Part shown: one piece after another, positions 1-7,194 of the stretch | Layout: every line of letters starts with the position of its first letter | Numbering within the stretch: the stretch's first letter is position 1 | NCBI RefSeq assembly: GCF_001514195.1 | Contig: NZ_KQ948746.1 | Location: 142,239-206,238, forward strand | Direction of reading: 5' to 3' | DNA length: 64,000 bases | Source of the DNA: Streptomyces griseorubiginosus | GTDB lineage: Bacteria; Actinomycetota; Actinomycetes; Streptomycetales; Streptomycetaceae | Program-made: the position numbers and the translations under genes | Notes under the pieces: generated by a model | Seen by the model: only the letters and a program-made list of their open reading frames with translations | Database searches by the model: none | Told to the model about the DNA's origin: nothing

Positions 1-222
1 GTCGAAGCGGAAGTTCTCCACCGCGTCGAGCACCCGGCCGGTGCCCGCGACGACGCCGTAGCGCCGCCCGTCCGGCAGCCGGCGGGTGAAGACCTCGAAC
101 ACGCTCCGCCGTTCGGCGGTACCCGCCTTCAGGGCGGCCTGCACCATCGTGAGCTCGTACTGGTCCGTGAAGAGCGCCGTCGAGGGAACGTCCACCGGCA
201 GCCCAAGGTCCGCTGTGTTCAT
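1..222 (-). CDS. pncB: Nicotinate phosphoribosyltransferase, N-terminal part (runs off the window)
   Basis: This is the first 74 codons of a minus-strand gene whose 3' end lies before position 1. The protein begins MNTADLGLPVDVPST and continues with ALFTDQYELTMVQAALK, the signature start of nicotinate phosphoribosyltransferase, which makes nicotinate mononucleotide from nicotinate and PRPP in NAD salvage. The ATG is at 220-222 on the minus strand, and the gene is divergent from clpS, as is usual in Streptomyces. The catalytic histidine and PRPP site lie outside the window, so the call rests on the N-terminus and context. Confidence 0.9.
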   Translation of the reverse strand, partial: MNTADLGLPVDVPSTALFTDQYELTMVQAALKAGTAERRSVFEVFTRRLPDGRRYGVVAGTGRVLDAVENFRFD

Positions 223-280
223 AACAACGGATGCTACCCCACTTCGCGTCAGTGTGACGATTTATGGTGCCCGTGGCAGC

Positions 281-598
281 ATGGGCCGTGTGACGTCACC
301 CGCTCCCGTAGAGATCGAACGCACCGAGTCGGCGGAGGAGGTCTTCGCCGTACCCGAGCCGGACGTCCCCTGGGTCACGATCGTCCACAACGACCCGGTC
401 AACCTCATGAGCTACGTGACCTACGTCTTCCAGACGTACTTCGGGTACTCGAAGGACAAGGCCACCAAGCTCATGATGGACGTCCACCACAAGGGCCGGG
501 CGGTCGTCTCCAGCGGCAGCCGCGAGGAGATGGAGCGCGACGTGCAGGCGATGCACGGCTACGGTCTGTGGGCCACCCTCCAGCAGGACCGGAAGTAG
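281..598 (+). CDS. clpS: ClpS, ATP-dependent Clp protease adaptor
   Basis: A 105-aa adaptor that delivers N-degron substrates to ClpA/ClpC-ClpP in the cytoplasm. The core is plain to see: VPWVTIVHNDPVNLMSYVTY, containing the NDPVN binding motif, then VDVHHKGRA-like residues and a C-terminal GYGLWATL. Two in-frame starts are possible, ATG at 281 and GTG at 290 (VTSPAPVEIER); neither has a strong ribosome binding site, and I kept the ATG. It is divergent from pncB and precedes a DUF2017 gene, the standard actinobacterial order. Length fits the family. Confidence 0.95.
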   Translation: MGRVTSPAPVEIERTESAEEVFAVPEPDVPWVTIVHNDPVNLMSYVTYVFQTYFGYSKDKATKLMMDVHHKGRAVVSSGSREEMERDVQAMHGYGLWATLQQDRK

Positions 599-788
599 CG
601 CGTCCACTCCGTGCGCGCCCCCTGGAACCGCCCCGGCGTCCCGGGAGCCTGCGCGCACGAGGCCGCCTCCGCCCCCGGGCCTTACGGCCACCTCCCCGGC
701 CTTACGGCCCCCGGTCCTACGGCCACCCCCCGGCCTTACGGCCACCCCACCGCCTCGTCCGTCTCGCGACCGCCCGCACCGGACCCCG

Positions 789-980
789 CTCGAACCCGCC
801 GGACCCCGCTCGAACCCGCCCGACACCGATGGATCCCCGCTCGACCCCGCTCGAACCCGCCCGACACCGATGGATCCCCGCTCGACACCGCTCGAACCCG
901 CCCGACACCGATGGATCCCCGCTCGACACCGCTCGAACCCGCCCGACACCGATCGGCCTCCGCTCGAACCCGCCCGACCC
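789..980. repeat. 41-bp tandem repeat array between clpS and the DUF2017 gene
   Basis: Four tandem copies start near 809, 850, 891 and 932, after a partial copy at 789. Each contains CCCGACACCGATGGATCC followed by CGCTCGAC; the last copy diverges after GATCGG. The exact 41-base period is not a multiple of three, so this is not a conserved protein repeat, and open frames here are chance products. The rest of the 599-1035 gap (437 bases) also holds short TTACGGCCACC-type repeats at about 681-746 and no gene that I can support. Confidence 0.9.
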
Positions 981-1035
981 CGTTCGCGAAGCACCCGCCC
1001 CGCCCGGCCGACCTGATCCCCGAGGACACTCCCTG

Positions 1036-1638
1036 ATGCCAGGAACCTTCGAACCGATCCCCGGCGGCGGCGCGGCCGTCGCCCTCGACGAGGTCGAGAT
1101 CTCCATCATCCGGTCGCTGGCCGTCCAGCTCCTCGAACTCATCGGGCCGGGGCCCGCCGAGGACGCCCCCGACGACCCGCTCGCCGAGCTCTTCGCCGAG
1201 GGGCCGAGCGAGCCGCCCTCCGACCCGGTGCTCAAGCGGCTGTTCCCGGACGCCTACAGCGACCCCGAGGGCACGCCGGAGGCCGCGGCCGCCGAGGAAC
1301 AGCGGGCCTACTCCTCGGAGTTCCGCCGCTACACCGAGAACGACCTGCGGGCCGGCAAGCGCGAGAACGCCCTCGCGGTGGTCCGCACCCTGGACGCGCT
1401 CCAGGTCGCGGGCGACGGCGGGGCCGTCCTCAAGCTGTCGGCCGACGAGTCCCGGCAGTGGCTCGGCGCCCTCAACGACCTGCGCCTTGCGATCGGCTCC
1501 CGCCTCGACATCACCGACGAGGAGGACACCGACCTCCTCTACCGGCTCCCTGACGAGGACCCGCGCAAGCCCATGGTGATGGCCTACCTCTGGCTCGGCG
1601 GCCTCCAGGAGACCCTCGTGACGACCCTTATGCCGTGA
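1036..1638 (+). CDS. DUF2017 family protein
   Basis: A 200-aa acidic cytoplasmic protein with no signal peptide or membrane segment. It starts at ATG 1036 (MPGTFEPIPGGGAAVALDE) and contains VEISIIRSLAVQLLELIGP, an internal FRRYTENDLRAGKRENA, and a C-terminal YLWLGGLQETLV. This matches the DUF2017 family, nearly always encoded next to clpS in Actinobacteria. The longer open frame upstream is only the 41-bp repeat region read through. No biochemical role is known to me; the linkage with clpS suggests a part in Clp proteolysis, which is inference. Confidence 0.88.
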   Translation: MPGTFEPIPGGGAAVALDEVEISIIRSLAVQLLELIGPGPAEDAPDDPLAELFAEGPSEPPSDPVLKRLFPDAYSDPEGTPEAAAAEEQRAYSSEFRRYTENDLRAGKRENALAVVRTLDALQVAGDGGAVLKLSADESRQWLGALNDLRLAIGSRLDITDEEDTDLLYRLPDEDPRKPMVMAYLWLGGLQETLVTTLMP

Positions 1639-2123
1639 GATGTGACGGTTCTGTGTTCGCTCAGAGGACGCTCAAATCCGGATAACGATCACGTCACCAC
1701 GCTGACGGCTTTCGTTCCACCCCCGCGCCCTTTGTCCGCTTCTCCCTGTGCCCTGCGCCACATCGCGCCCGGGCGATCTCTGTTGCGGCCGTGATAAATC
1801 TTCACGACCGCCCGGCCGAACACCACCCTTATGTTCGCCCGGGTGCGCCACAGCGCCGGTAACCGCCGGCCTGGCTCAGCGAACCCGGGGAGGCCCGAGC
1901 GCGCCCCCACGCCGCCCGGCACGCACTCTCGCCGCACCGGCCAAAGACCCACGTGGCTCCGCCACGAAGGCCTTCGTCCGGCACGCCGAGAGCATGCACC
2001 GAACGACGCGGGAGCGCACCCGGACTTCCCCGAGCCCGCTCACTCCATCAATCCGGGGGGATCGAAACCCGATCCGTGGCCGACAAGAGGCCCGGGTCGG
2101 CATGGAGAAAGGCGCACCACACC
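1639..2123 (+). other. Long intergenic leader before the amino acid permease, with an inverted repeat at 1811-1843
   Basis: No gene is supportable in this 485-base stretch. At 1811-1822 CCCGGCCGAACA is followed, after a 9-base loop, by TGTTCGCCCGGG at 1832-1843, an 11-of-12 inverted repeat that could form an RNA hairpin or bind a dimeric regulator. A ribosome binding site, GGAGAAAGG, lies about 11 bases before the permease ATG at 2124. The leader length is unusual for Streptomyces, where many transcripts have short leaders. I recognise no known riboswitch class here. Confidence 0.5.
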
Positions 2124-3569
2124 ATGACCTCCGCTCAGGTCGACACAGGCTCGGGCCCCGGGTCCGAGAAGGCACCCGAAGAGGGGTACGAGCGCGGACT
2201 CGGCAGCCGCCAGGTCCAGATGATCGCGATCGGCGGCGCCATCGGCGTCGGGCTCTTCCTCAAGGCCGGGGCGAACATCGCCAAGGCCGGCCCCAGCCTC
2301 ATCCTGATGTACGCCCTCGCCGGCGTGATCATCTTCTTCATCATGCGGGCCCTCGGCGAGCTGCTGCTCTACCGTCCGGTCTCCGGCTCCTTCGCCGAGT
2401 ACTCCCGGGAGTTCCTCGGCCCGTTCTTCGGCTACTTCACCGGCTGGACGTACTGGCTGATGTGGGTCGTCACCGGCATGGCCGAGCTGACGGCCGCCGC
2501 GATCTACGTCCACTACTGGTTCCCGGGCATCCCGCAGTGGGTGACGGCCCTGGTCTTCCTGGTCGTCCTCTTCACCGCGAACCTGATCTCGGTGAAGCTG
2601 TTCGGCGAGATCGAGTTCTGGGCCTCCATGATCAAGGTCACCGCCCTCATCGGCATGATCGTGATCGGCCTCGGCGTCCTCACCTTCGGCTTCAGCGACG
2701 CCGGTGACACCGCCGCCGTCTCCAACCTGTGGGCGTTCGACGGCTTCTTCCCCCACGGCATCGGCTCGTCCCTGATGACCCTCCAGGGCGTCATGTTCGC
2801 CTACCTCGCCGTCGAGCTCGTCGGCGTCACCGCGGGCGAGTCCGAGAACCCCGAGAAGACGCTCCCCAAGGCCATCAACACCCTCCCGTGGCGGATCGCC
2901 CTCTTCTACGTCGGCGCGCTCACCGTCATCCTCTGCGTCGTGAAGTGGACCGAGTTCGCCCCCGGCGTCTCCCCGTTCGTCGAGGCCTTCGCGAAGATAG
3001 GCATCCCGGCGGGCGCCGGCATCGTCAACTTCGTCGTCCTCACCGCGGCCCTGTCCTCCTGCAACTCCGGCATGTACTCCACCGGCCGCATGCTGCGGAA
3101 CCTCGCCGACAGCGCGGAGGCCCCCGCGGCCTTCGGCAGGCTGTCCGCCACCAAGACCCCCGCGCTGGGCATCACCGTGTCGGTGCTCTTCATGGGCATC
3201 GGCGTGGTCCTGAACTACGTCGTCCCGGAGAAGGCGTTCAACTACGTCACCTCGGTCGCTGTCGGCGCCGGCATCTGGACCTGGCTCATGATCCTCGTCA
3301 GCCACGTCCTCTACCGCCGCGCGGTCACCGCGGGCCGCCTGCCCGCCTCCTCCTTCCCGGCGCCGGGCGGCTCGGTGGGCTCCTGGATCGCCATCGTGTT
3401 CCTGCTCTTCGTGACCGGCCTGATCATGAAGGACTCCGAGTCCCGGATCAGCCTGTACGTGCTCGCCGTGTGGGCCGTGATCCTCTGCGTCGGCTGGGTC
3501 GTGCTGAAGGCCCGGAACCCCCAGGTCGCGGACCGGCAGAAGCCGGAATTCGAGAAGGTCTCCAGTTAG
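2124..3569 (+). CDS. Amino acid permease (APC superfamily, AAT family)
   Basis: A 481-aa integral membrane transporter with about 12 hydrophobic segments. The first helix is preceded by GLGSRQVQMIAIGGAIGVGLF, containing the G-AIG-GLF motif of the AAT/GabP/ProY-type permeases, and ESENPEKTLPKAI lies in the central loop, as is typical. It should import an amino acid by proton symport; the substrate cannot be read from sequence. The start is ATG 2124 with GGAGAAAGG upstream; the longer open frame is leader sequence. A terminator-like hairpin follows at 3596. Confidence 0.9.
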   Translation: MTSAQVDTGSGPGSEKAPEEGYERGLGSRQVQMIAIGGAIGVGLFLKAGANIAKAGPSLILMYALAGVIIFFIMRALGELLLYRPVSGSFAEYSREFLGPFFGYFTGWTYWLMWVVTGMAELTAAAIYVHYWFPGIPQWVTALVFLVVLFTANLISVKLFGEIEFWASMIKVTALIGMIVIGLGVLTFGFSDAGDTAAVSNLWAFDGFFPHGIGSSLMTLQGVMFAYLAVELVGVTAGESENPEKTLPKAINTLPWRIALFYVGALTVILCVVKWTEFAPGVSPFVEAFAKIGIPAGAGIVNFVVLTAALSSCNSGMYSTGRMLRNLADSAEAPAAFGRLSATKTPALGITVSVLFMGIGVVLNYVVPEKAFNYVTSVAVGAGIWTWLMILVSHVLYRRAVTAGRLPASSFPAPGGSVGSWIAIVFLLFVTGLIMKDSESRISLYVLAVWAVILCVGWVVLKARNPQVADRQKPEFEKVSS

Positions 3570-3595
3570 GGAGCGCCCCGGCGCGTCCGGCATAT

Positions 3596-3632
3596 GGGCT
3601 GCCCCGTACCACTCCTCGGTACCGGGCAGCCC
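3596..3632 (+). terminator. Terminator-like hairpin after the permease
   Basis: GGGCTGCCCCGTACC (3596-3610) pairs with GGTACCGGGCAGCCC (3618-3632) with one mismatch and a 7-base loop. There is no long T tract, only CTTCTGCTT, which is common for Streptomyces terminators. It separates the permease from mec. Confidence 0.7.
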
Positions 3633-3652
3633 TTCTGCTTATCCTGACCACC

Positions 3653-4075
3653 ATGCTGACCATCACCCAGGCCCTCGTGGACCAGATCGTCGCGCACGCC
3701 CGCAAGGACCACCCCGACGAGGCGTGCGGAGTCGTCGCGGGCCCGGCCGGCTCGGACCGCCCGGAGCGCTTCATCCCGATGCTCAACGCGGCGATGTCCC
3801 CGACCTTCTACGAGTTCGACTCCGGCGACCTCCTCAAGCTCTACCGCGAGATGGACGACCGCGACGAGGAGCCGGTGATCGTCTACCACTCCCACACCGC
3901 GACCGAGGCCTACCCCTCCCGCACCGACATCTCCTACGCCAACGAGCCCGGCGCCCACTACGTCCTGGTCTCCACCGCGGACACCGACGGCCTCGGCGAC
4001 TTCCAGTTCCGCTCGTACCGGATCGTGGAAGGCGAGGTCACGGAGGAGGAGGTCACGGTCGTCGAGGCCTACTGA
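3653..4075 (+). CDS. mec: JAMM/Mov34-family metallopeptidase, CysO-cysteine peptidase (Mec)
   Basis: A 140-aa zinc peptidase. The JAMM motif is complete: Glu23 in DEACGVVAG, then H79-S-H81, seven residues, Ser89, and Asp92 (HSHTATEAYPSRTD). In Mycobacterium tuberculosis the homologue Mec releases cysteine from the CysO-cysteine adduct made by CysM, and the genes lie in the same order mec-cysO-cysM as here. CysO here ends GGMA rather than GG, so Mec may also trim the carrier to expose the di-glycine. The start is ATG 3653, just after the preceding hairpin. Confidence 0.9.
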   Translation: MLTITQALVDQIVAHARKDHPDEACGVVAGPAGSDRPERFIPMLNAAMSPTFYEFDSGDLLKLYREMDDRDEEPVIVYHSHTATEAYPSRTDISYANEPGAHYVLVSTADTDGLGDFQFRSYRIVEGEVTEEEVTVVEAY

Positions 4076-4154
4076 TCTCACAGTCCGGTCAGAATCCATC
4101 CAGTATGCGAGATCACACTCCGGGACCCGGACCGGGAATCGATACGATGAGCCC

Positions 4155-4250
4155 ATGGTTCTGAACGACGTGAGCGAGAAGGCGCCGAGCATCCTGCTCG
4201 TGGCGCGGCTGCACGTCGACCTGTGCAGGCTGAACAGCGCCATCTGTTGA
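4155..4250 (+). CDS. Short leader peptide ahead of cysO (31 aa, ends in Cys)
   Basis: ATG 4155 to TGA 4250 encodes 31 residues: MVLNDVSEKAPSILLVA followed by RLHVDLCRLNSAIC. The C-terminal RLHVDLCR-x-SAIC block matches the small conserved 'putative leader peptide' family found upstream of sulfur-metabolism genes in Streptomyces. It lies 88 bases before cysO. The two Cys codons (residues 24 and 31, the last just before the stop) suggest translation-coupled sensing of cysteine or Cys-tRNA. That mechanism is inference; the peptide match and position are visible. Confidence 0.85.
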   Translation: MVLNDVSEKAPSILLVARLHVDLCRLNSAIC

Positions 4251-4338
4251 CGTTCCCTGCCGCCGTACGGCCGTGAGCCGCGGCGCGCGTCGTCGTGCGC
4301 CCACCCGACCAGACACCTTCCGACAGGAGCCCGCAACC

Positions 4339-4617
4339 ATGGCCATCGAGGTCCGCATCCCGACCATCCTCCGCACCTACACCGACGGCCAGAAGGCGGT
4401 GGAGGGCAACGGGACCACCCTCGCCGAGCTCTTCGCCGACCTCGAGACCCGGCACGCGGGCGTCCAGGCCCGCATCGTGGACGGCGGCGAGCTGCGCCGC
4501 TTCGTCAACGTCTACCTGAACGACGAGGACGTCCGCTTCCTCGACGGGATCAACACCAAGCTCACCGACGGCGACAACGTCACGATCCTGCCGGCCGTGG
4601 CCGGCGGCATGGCCTGA
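4339..4617 (+). CDS. cysO: Ubiquitin-like sulfur carrier protein CysO (MoaD/ThiS family)
   Basis: A 92-aa beta-grasp sulfur carrier starting at ATG 4339 with AGGAG nearby. The sequence runs MAIEVRIPTILRTYTDGQKAV to a C-terminal DGDNVTILPAVAGGMA. The di-glycine that becomes the thiocarboxylate is followed by Met-Ala, so the carrier must be trimmed, most simply by the neighbouring Mec protease. The thiocarboxylated form donates sulfur to O-phosphoserine on CysM. It is followed by cysM after 6 bases, indicating one transcript. Confidence 0.93.
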   Translation: MAIEVRIPTILRTYTDGQKAVEGNGTTLAELFADLETRHAGVQARIVDGGELRRFVNVYLNDEDVRFLDGINTKLTDGDNVTILPAVAGGMA

Positions 4618-4623
4618 TCGTCG

Positions 4624-5574
4624 ATGCGTTACGACTCCCCGCTGGCCGCGGTGGGCAACACCCCTCTGGTGCGCCTGCCGCGGCTGTCGCCGTCCGCCGA
4701 CGTCCGCATCTGGGCCAAGCTGGAGGACCGCAACCCCACCGGCTCGGTCAAGGACCGCCCCGCCCTGCACATGATCGAGCAGGCGGAGAAGGACGGCCGG
4801 CTGACCCCGGGCTGCACGATCCTGGAGCCCACCTCCGGCAACACCGGCATCTCCCTCGCCATGGCGGCGAAGCTCAAGGGCTACCGGATCGTCTGCGTGA
4901 TGCCCGAGAACACCTCGCAGGAGCGCCGGGACCTGCTCGCCATGTGGGGCGCCGAGATCATCTCCTCGCCGGCCGCGGGCGGCTCCAACACCGCCGTACG
5001 GGTCGCCAAGGAGCTGTCCGCCGAGCACCCCGACTGGGTGATGCTCTACCAGTACGGCAACCCGGACAACGCCGGCGCCCACTACGCCACCACCGGCCCG
5101 GAGATCCTCGCCGACCTCCCCTCGGTCACCCACTTCGTCGCCGGCCTCGGCACCACCGGCACCCTGATGGGCGTCGGCCGCTACCTGCGCGAGCACAAGC
5201 CGGACGTGAGGATCGTCGCCGCCGAGCCGCGCTACGACGACCTCGTGTACGGGCTCCGCAACCTCGACGAGGGCTTCGTACCGGAGCTGTACGACGCGTC
5301 CGTCCTCACCACCCGCTTCTCGGTCGGCTCCGCGGACGCGGTCACCCGCACCCGTGAGCTCCTCCAGCAGGAGGGCATCTTCGCGGGCGTCTCCACGGGC
5401 GCCGCCCTGCACGCGGCGATCGGCGTCGGCAACAAGGCGGTCAAGGCGGGGGAGCCCGCCGACATCGTCTTCGTGGTGGCCGACGGCGGCTGGAAGTACC
5501 TGTCGACCGGCGTCTACACGGCGGCCACGACGGAGGAAGCCATCGAAACGTTGCATGGTCAACTCTGGGCGTGA
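4624..5574 (+). CDS. cysM: CysM, PLP-dependent cysteine synthase (probably O-phosphoserine/CysO type)
   Basis: A 316-aa fold-type II PLP enzyme. Visible motifs are NPTGSVKDRPA with the Schiff-base lysine (about residue 43), PTSGNTGISLA binding the cofactor and substrate carboxylate, GLGTTGTLMGVGRYL binding the phosphate, and a C-terminal VADGGWKYLSTGVY. The genomic order mec-cysO-cysM points to the M. tuberculosis-type reaction with thiocarboxylated CysO and O-phosphoserine rather than sulfide and O-acetylserine. The start follows cysO by 6 bases. Confidence 0.93.
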   Translation: MRYDSPLAAVGNTPLVRLPRLSPSADVRIWAKLEDRNPTGSVKDRPALHMIEQAEKDGRLTPGCTILEPTSGNTGISLAMAAKLKGYRIVCVMPENTSQERRDLLAMWGAEIISSPAAGGSNTAVRVAKELSAEHPDWVMLYQYGNPDNAGAHYATTGPEILADLPSVTHFVAGLGTTGTLMGVGRYLREHKPDVRIVAAEPRYDDLVYGLRNLDEGFVPELYDASVLTTRFSVGSADAVTRTRELLQQEGIFAGVSTGAALHAAIGVGNKAVKAGEPADIVFVVADGGWKYLSTGVYTAATTEEAIETLHGQLWA

Positions 5575-5577
5575 TCA

Positions 5578-5659
5578 GCCACCCCAGGGGCGCGGGGCTG
5601 TGTTGAATATGCGGCTCCGCCGCGTGGGCGCGACCAGCCCCCACTGGCCCGCAGACAGG
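5578..5659. repeat. Recurrent intergenic element, copy A (GGGGCGCGGGGCTG type)
   Basis: The stretch carries CAGGGGCGCGGGGCTGTGTT, then GCGGCTCCGCCGCGTGGGCG and CGACCAGCC. Nearly the same text recurs at 59411-59475, more than 53 kb away. GCGGCTCCGCCGC is a small palindrome. It sits between convergent cysM and the PemK-like gene, so it could act as a terminator or be a mobile palindromic unit. Confidence 0.75.
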
Positions 5660-5682
5660 TAACCGGCCCCGCCAGCGGAGCG

Positions 5683-6135
5683 CTACGTCGCGAGGTGTCG
5701 GACCTGGTCCCACAGGACCGGGTCCACCACTCCGGCCTTGCGGCGGAAGTCCCCGACCCGCACCTGACGCAGCTCGTTCGTCTCCAGGAAGCTCGCGCGG
5801 CCCCGCGCGTCGCCCACCGAGCCCGGCGGCAACGGGATCACCCCGGCCCGCTCGTCGTGGTACTTGCTGGTGATCTTCGCGACGGTGGCCCGCCGGCCGC
5901 GCACGGCCAGCACCAGACAGGGCCGGTCCTTGGCACCCGACCCGTCCTCGTACGGCACCTGTGCCCACCAGATCTCCGCGGGCCGCGGCCGCACCCCCGT
6001 CGAACGCCCGGAAGGCCTGGTCGTACGGTCCGCCCGCCCCCAGGGCCGGTGCCCCCGCCCCCATCCGTCCACGAGCGTGGCGACGAGTCCGAGCAGTACC
6101 ACCGCCGCGAGCGCGAGCCACCAGGACGTGTCCAT
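5683..6135 (-). CDS. PemK/MazF-like protein with an N-terminal membrane anchor
   Basis: A 150-aa protein. Residues 4-24 (SWWLALAAVVLLGLVATLVDG) form a membrane helix, followed by a basic linker and a PemK/MazF-type domain beginning RPAEIWWAQVPYEDGSGAKDRPCLVLAV, with FLETNELRQV near the end. MazF toxins are ribosome-independent mRNA endonucleases. No antitoxin gene lies beside this one, and membrane anchoring is unusual for a MazF toxin, so it may be a domesticated relative. The fold assignment is good; toxin activity is uncertain. Confidence 0.8.
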   Translation of the reverse strand: MDTSWWLALAAVVLLGLVATLVDGWGRGHRPWGRADRTTRPSGRSTGVRPRPAEIWWAQVPYEDGSGAKDRPCLVLAVRGRRATVAKITSKYHDERAGVIPLPPGSVGDARGRASFLETNELRQVRVGDFRRKAGVVDPVLWDQVRHLAT

Positions 6136-6370
6136 GAGGACGACGGTACCGGCGCGCGATCAGCGCCGCGCGCCCTCTGCTCAAGCCGTTAGCGCGGTCA
6201 CACTCCCTACGCGCCCTTGGTCCAGCCGAACCGGTGACAGCACAGGTGAGTTCGCCCACAACAGCCCTTGGCGGAGGAGCGACCAGAGGTTTTGCGCCTT
6301 ACGCTCGACGAACCGCACGACCCCCGTCTCCTTCCCAGAAAAGTTTCCCGCCAGCGGAGGTTTCTGCTTT

Positions 6371-7123
6371 ATGAAGCTCACCGTCGTCGGCTGCTCGGGG
6401 TCGTTCCCGTCCGCGGAATCGGCCTGCTCGAGCTACCTCGTCGAGGCCGACGGCTTCCGGCTGCTTCTCGACATGGGCAACGGTGCCCTTGGCGAGTTGC
6501 AGCGCCACTGCGGTCTCTACGACCTCGACGCGATCTTCCTCAGCCATCTGCACGCCGACCACTGCATCGACATGTGCGCGTACTTCGTCGCGCGCTACTA
6601 CCGCCACGACGGCGGCCGCTGCGACCCCATCCCGGTCTACGGCCCCGAAGGCACCGAACACCGTCTGACCACGGCCTACGCCGACACCCCCACCGCCTCC
6701 TCGATGAGCGAGGTCTTCGACTTCCACACGGTCAAGCCGTCCACCTTCGACATAGGCCCCTTCACGGTCCACACCGAGCGGGTGGCCCACCCGGTGGAGG
6801 CGTACGGCATCCGCGTCGAGCACGGCGGCAAGTCGCTCACGTACTCCGGCGACACCGGCCTCAGCCCCGCGCTCACCGAACTCGCCCGTGACACCGACCT
6901 GTTCCTGTGCGAGGCCGCCTTCACGCACGGCAAGGAGAACATCCCCGACCTGCACCTCAACGGCCGCGAGGCGGGAGAGACGGCGACCCGGGCAGGCGCC
7001 CGCCGCTTGGTCCTCACCCACATCCCCCCGTGGACCGACCCCCAGGTCAACCTCGCCGACGCGCGCGCGGTGTACGACGGCCCGGTGTCCCTGGCGGCGC
7101 CGAGACAGTCGTACGACATCTAG
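6371..7123 (+). CDS. Metallo-beta-lactamase-fold hydrolase (RNase Z-like)
   Basis: A 250-aa cytoplasmic enzyme starting at ATG 6371 (MKLTVVGCSGSFPS), inside a longer open frame. The metal ligands are clear: HLHADH at about residue 57, a later YSGDTG and THIPPW near the C-terminus. The short form with the GCSGSFP start resembles RNase Z/cyclic nucleotide phosphodiesterase-like hydrolases common in Streptomyces upstream of rph. I cannot tell whether it acts on RNA, cyclic nucleotides or another phosphoester. Confidence 0.88.
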   Translation: MKLTVVGCSGSFPSAESACSSYLVEADGFRLLLDMGNGALGELQRHCGLYDLDAIFLSHLHADHCIDMCAYFVARYYRHDGGRCDPIPVYGPEGTEHRLTTAYADTPTASSMSEVFDFHTVKPSTFDIGPFTVHTERVAHPVEAYGIRVEHGGKSLTYSGDTGLSPALTELARDTDLFLCEAAFTHGKENIPDLHLNGREAGETATRAGARRLVLTHIPPWTDPQVNLADARAVYDGPVSLAAPRQSYDI

Positions 7124-7135
7124 CCCCTACGACAT

Positions 7136-7177
7136 GCGAAGGCCCCCGGAGAGGTTCAGGACTCCGGGGGCCTTCGC
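7136..7177. terminator. Bidirectional terminator between the MBL hydrolase and nagE2
   Basis: GCGAAGGCCCCCGGA (7136-7150) and TCCGGGGGCCTTCGC (7163-7177) form a perfect 15-bp stem with a 12-base loop. The flanking genes converge here, so it can serve both. Confidence 0.85.
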
Positions 7178-7194
7178 ACGCGGTGCGGCTGCGC

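Noticed and set aside
568..1035. Open frame extending the DUF2017 gene upstream over the 41-bp repeats
   Set aside because: The repeat period is not a multiple of three and the product is Pro/Arg-rich; the conserved protein starts at 1036.
599..1035. CRISPR-like array in the clpS-DUF2017 gap
   Set aside because: The 41-bp units are contiguous without unique spacers and no cas genes are present, so it is a plain tandem repeat.
2040..3593. Long minus-strand open frame opposite the amino acid permease (517 codons)
   Set aside because: It is an antisense shadow: its translation is Asp/Gly/His-rich with no domain, while the plus strand encodes a clear 12-helix permease.
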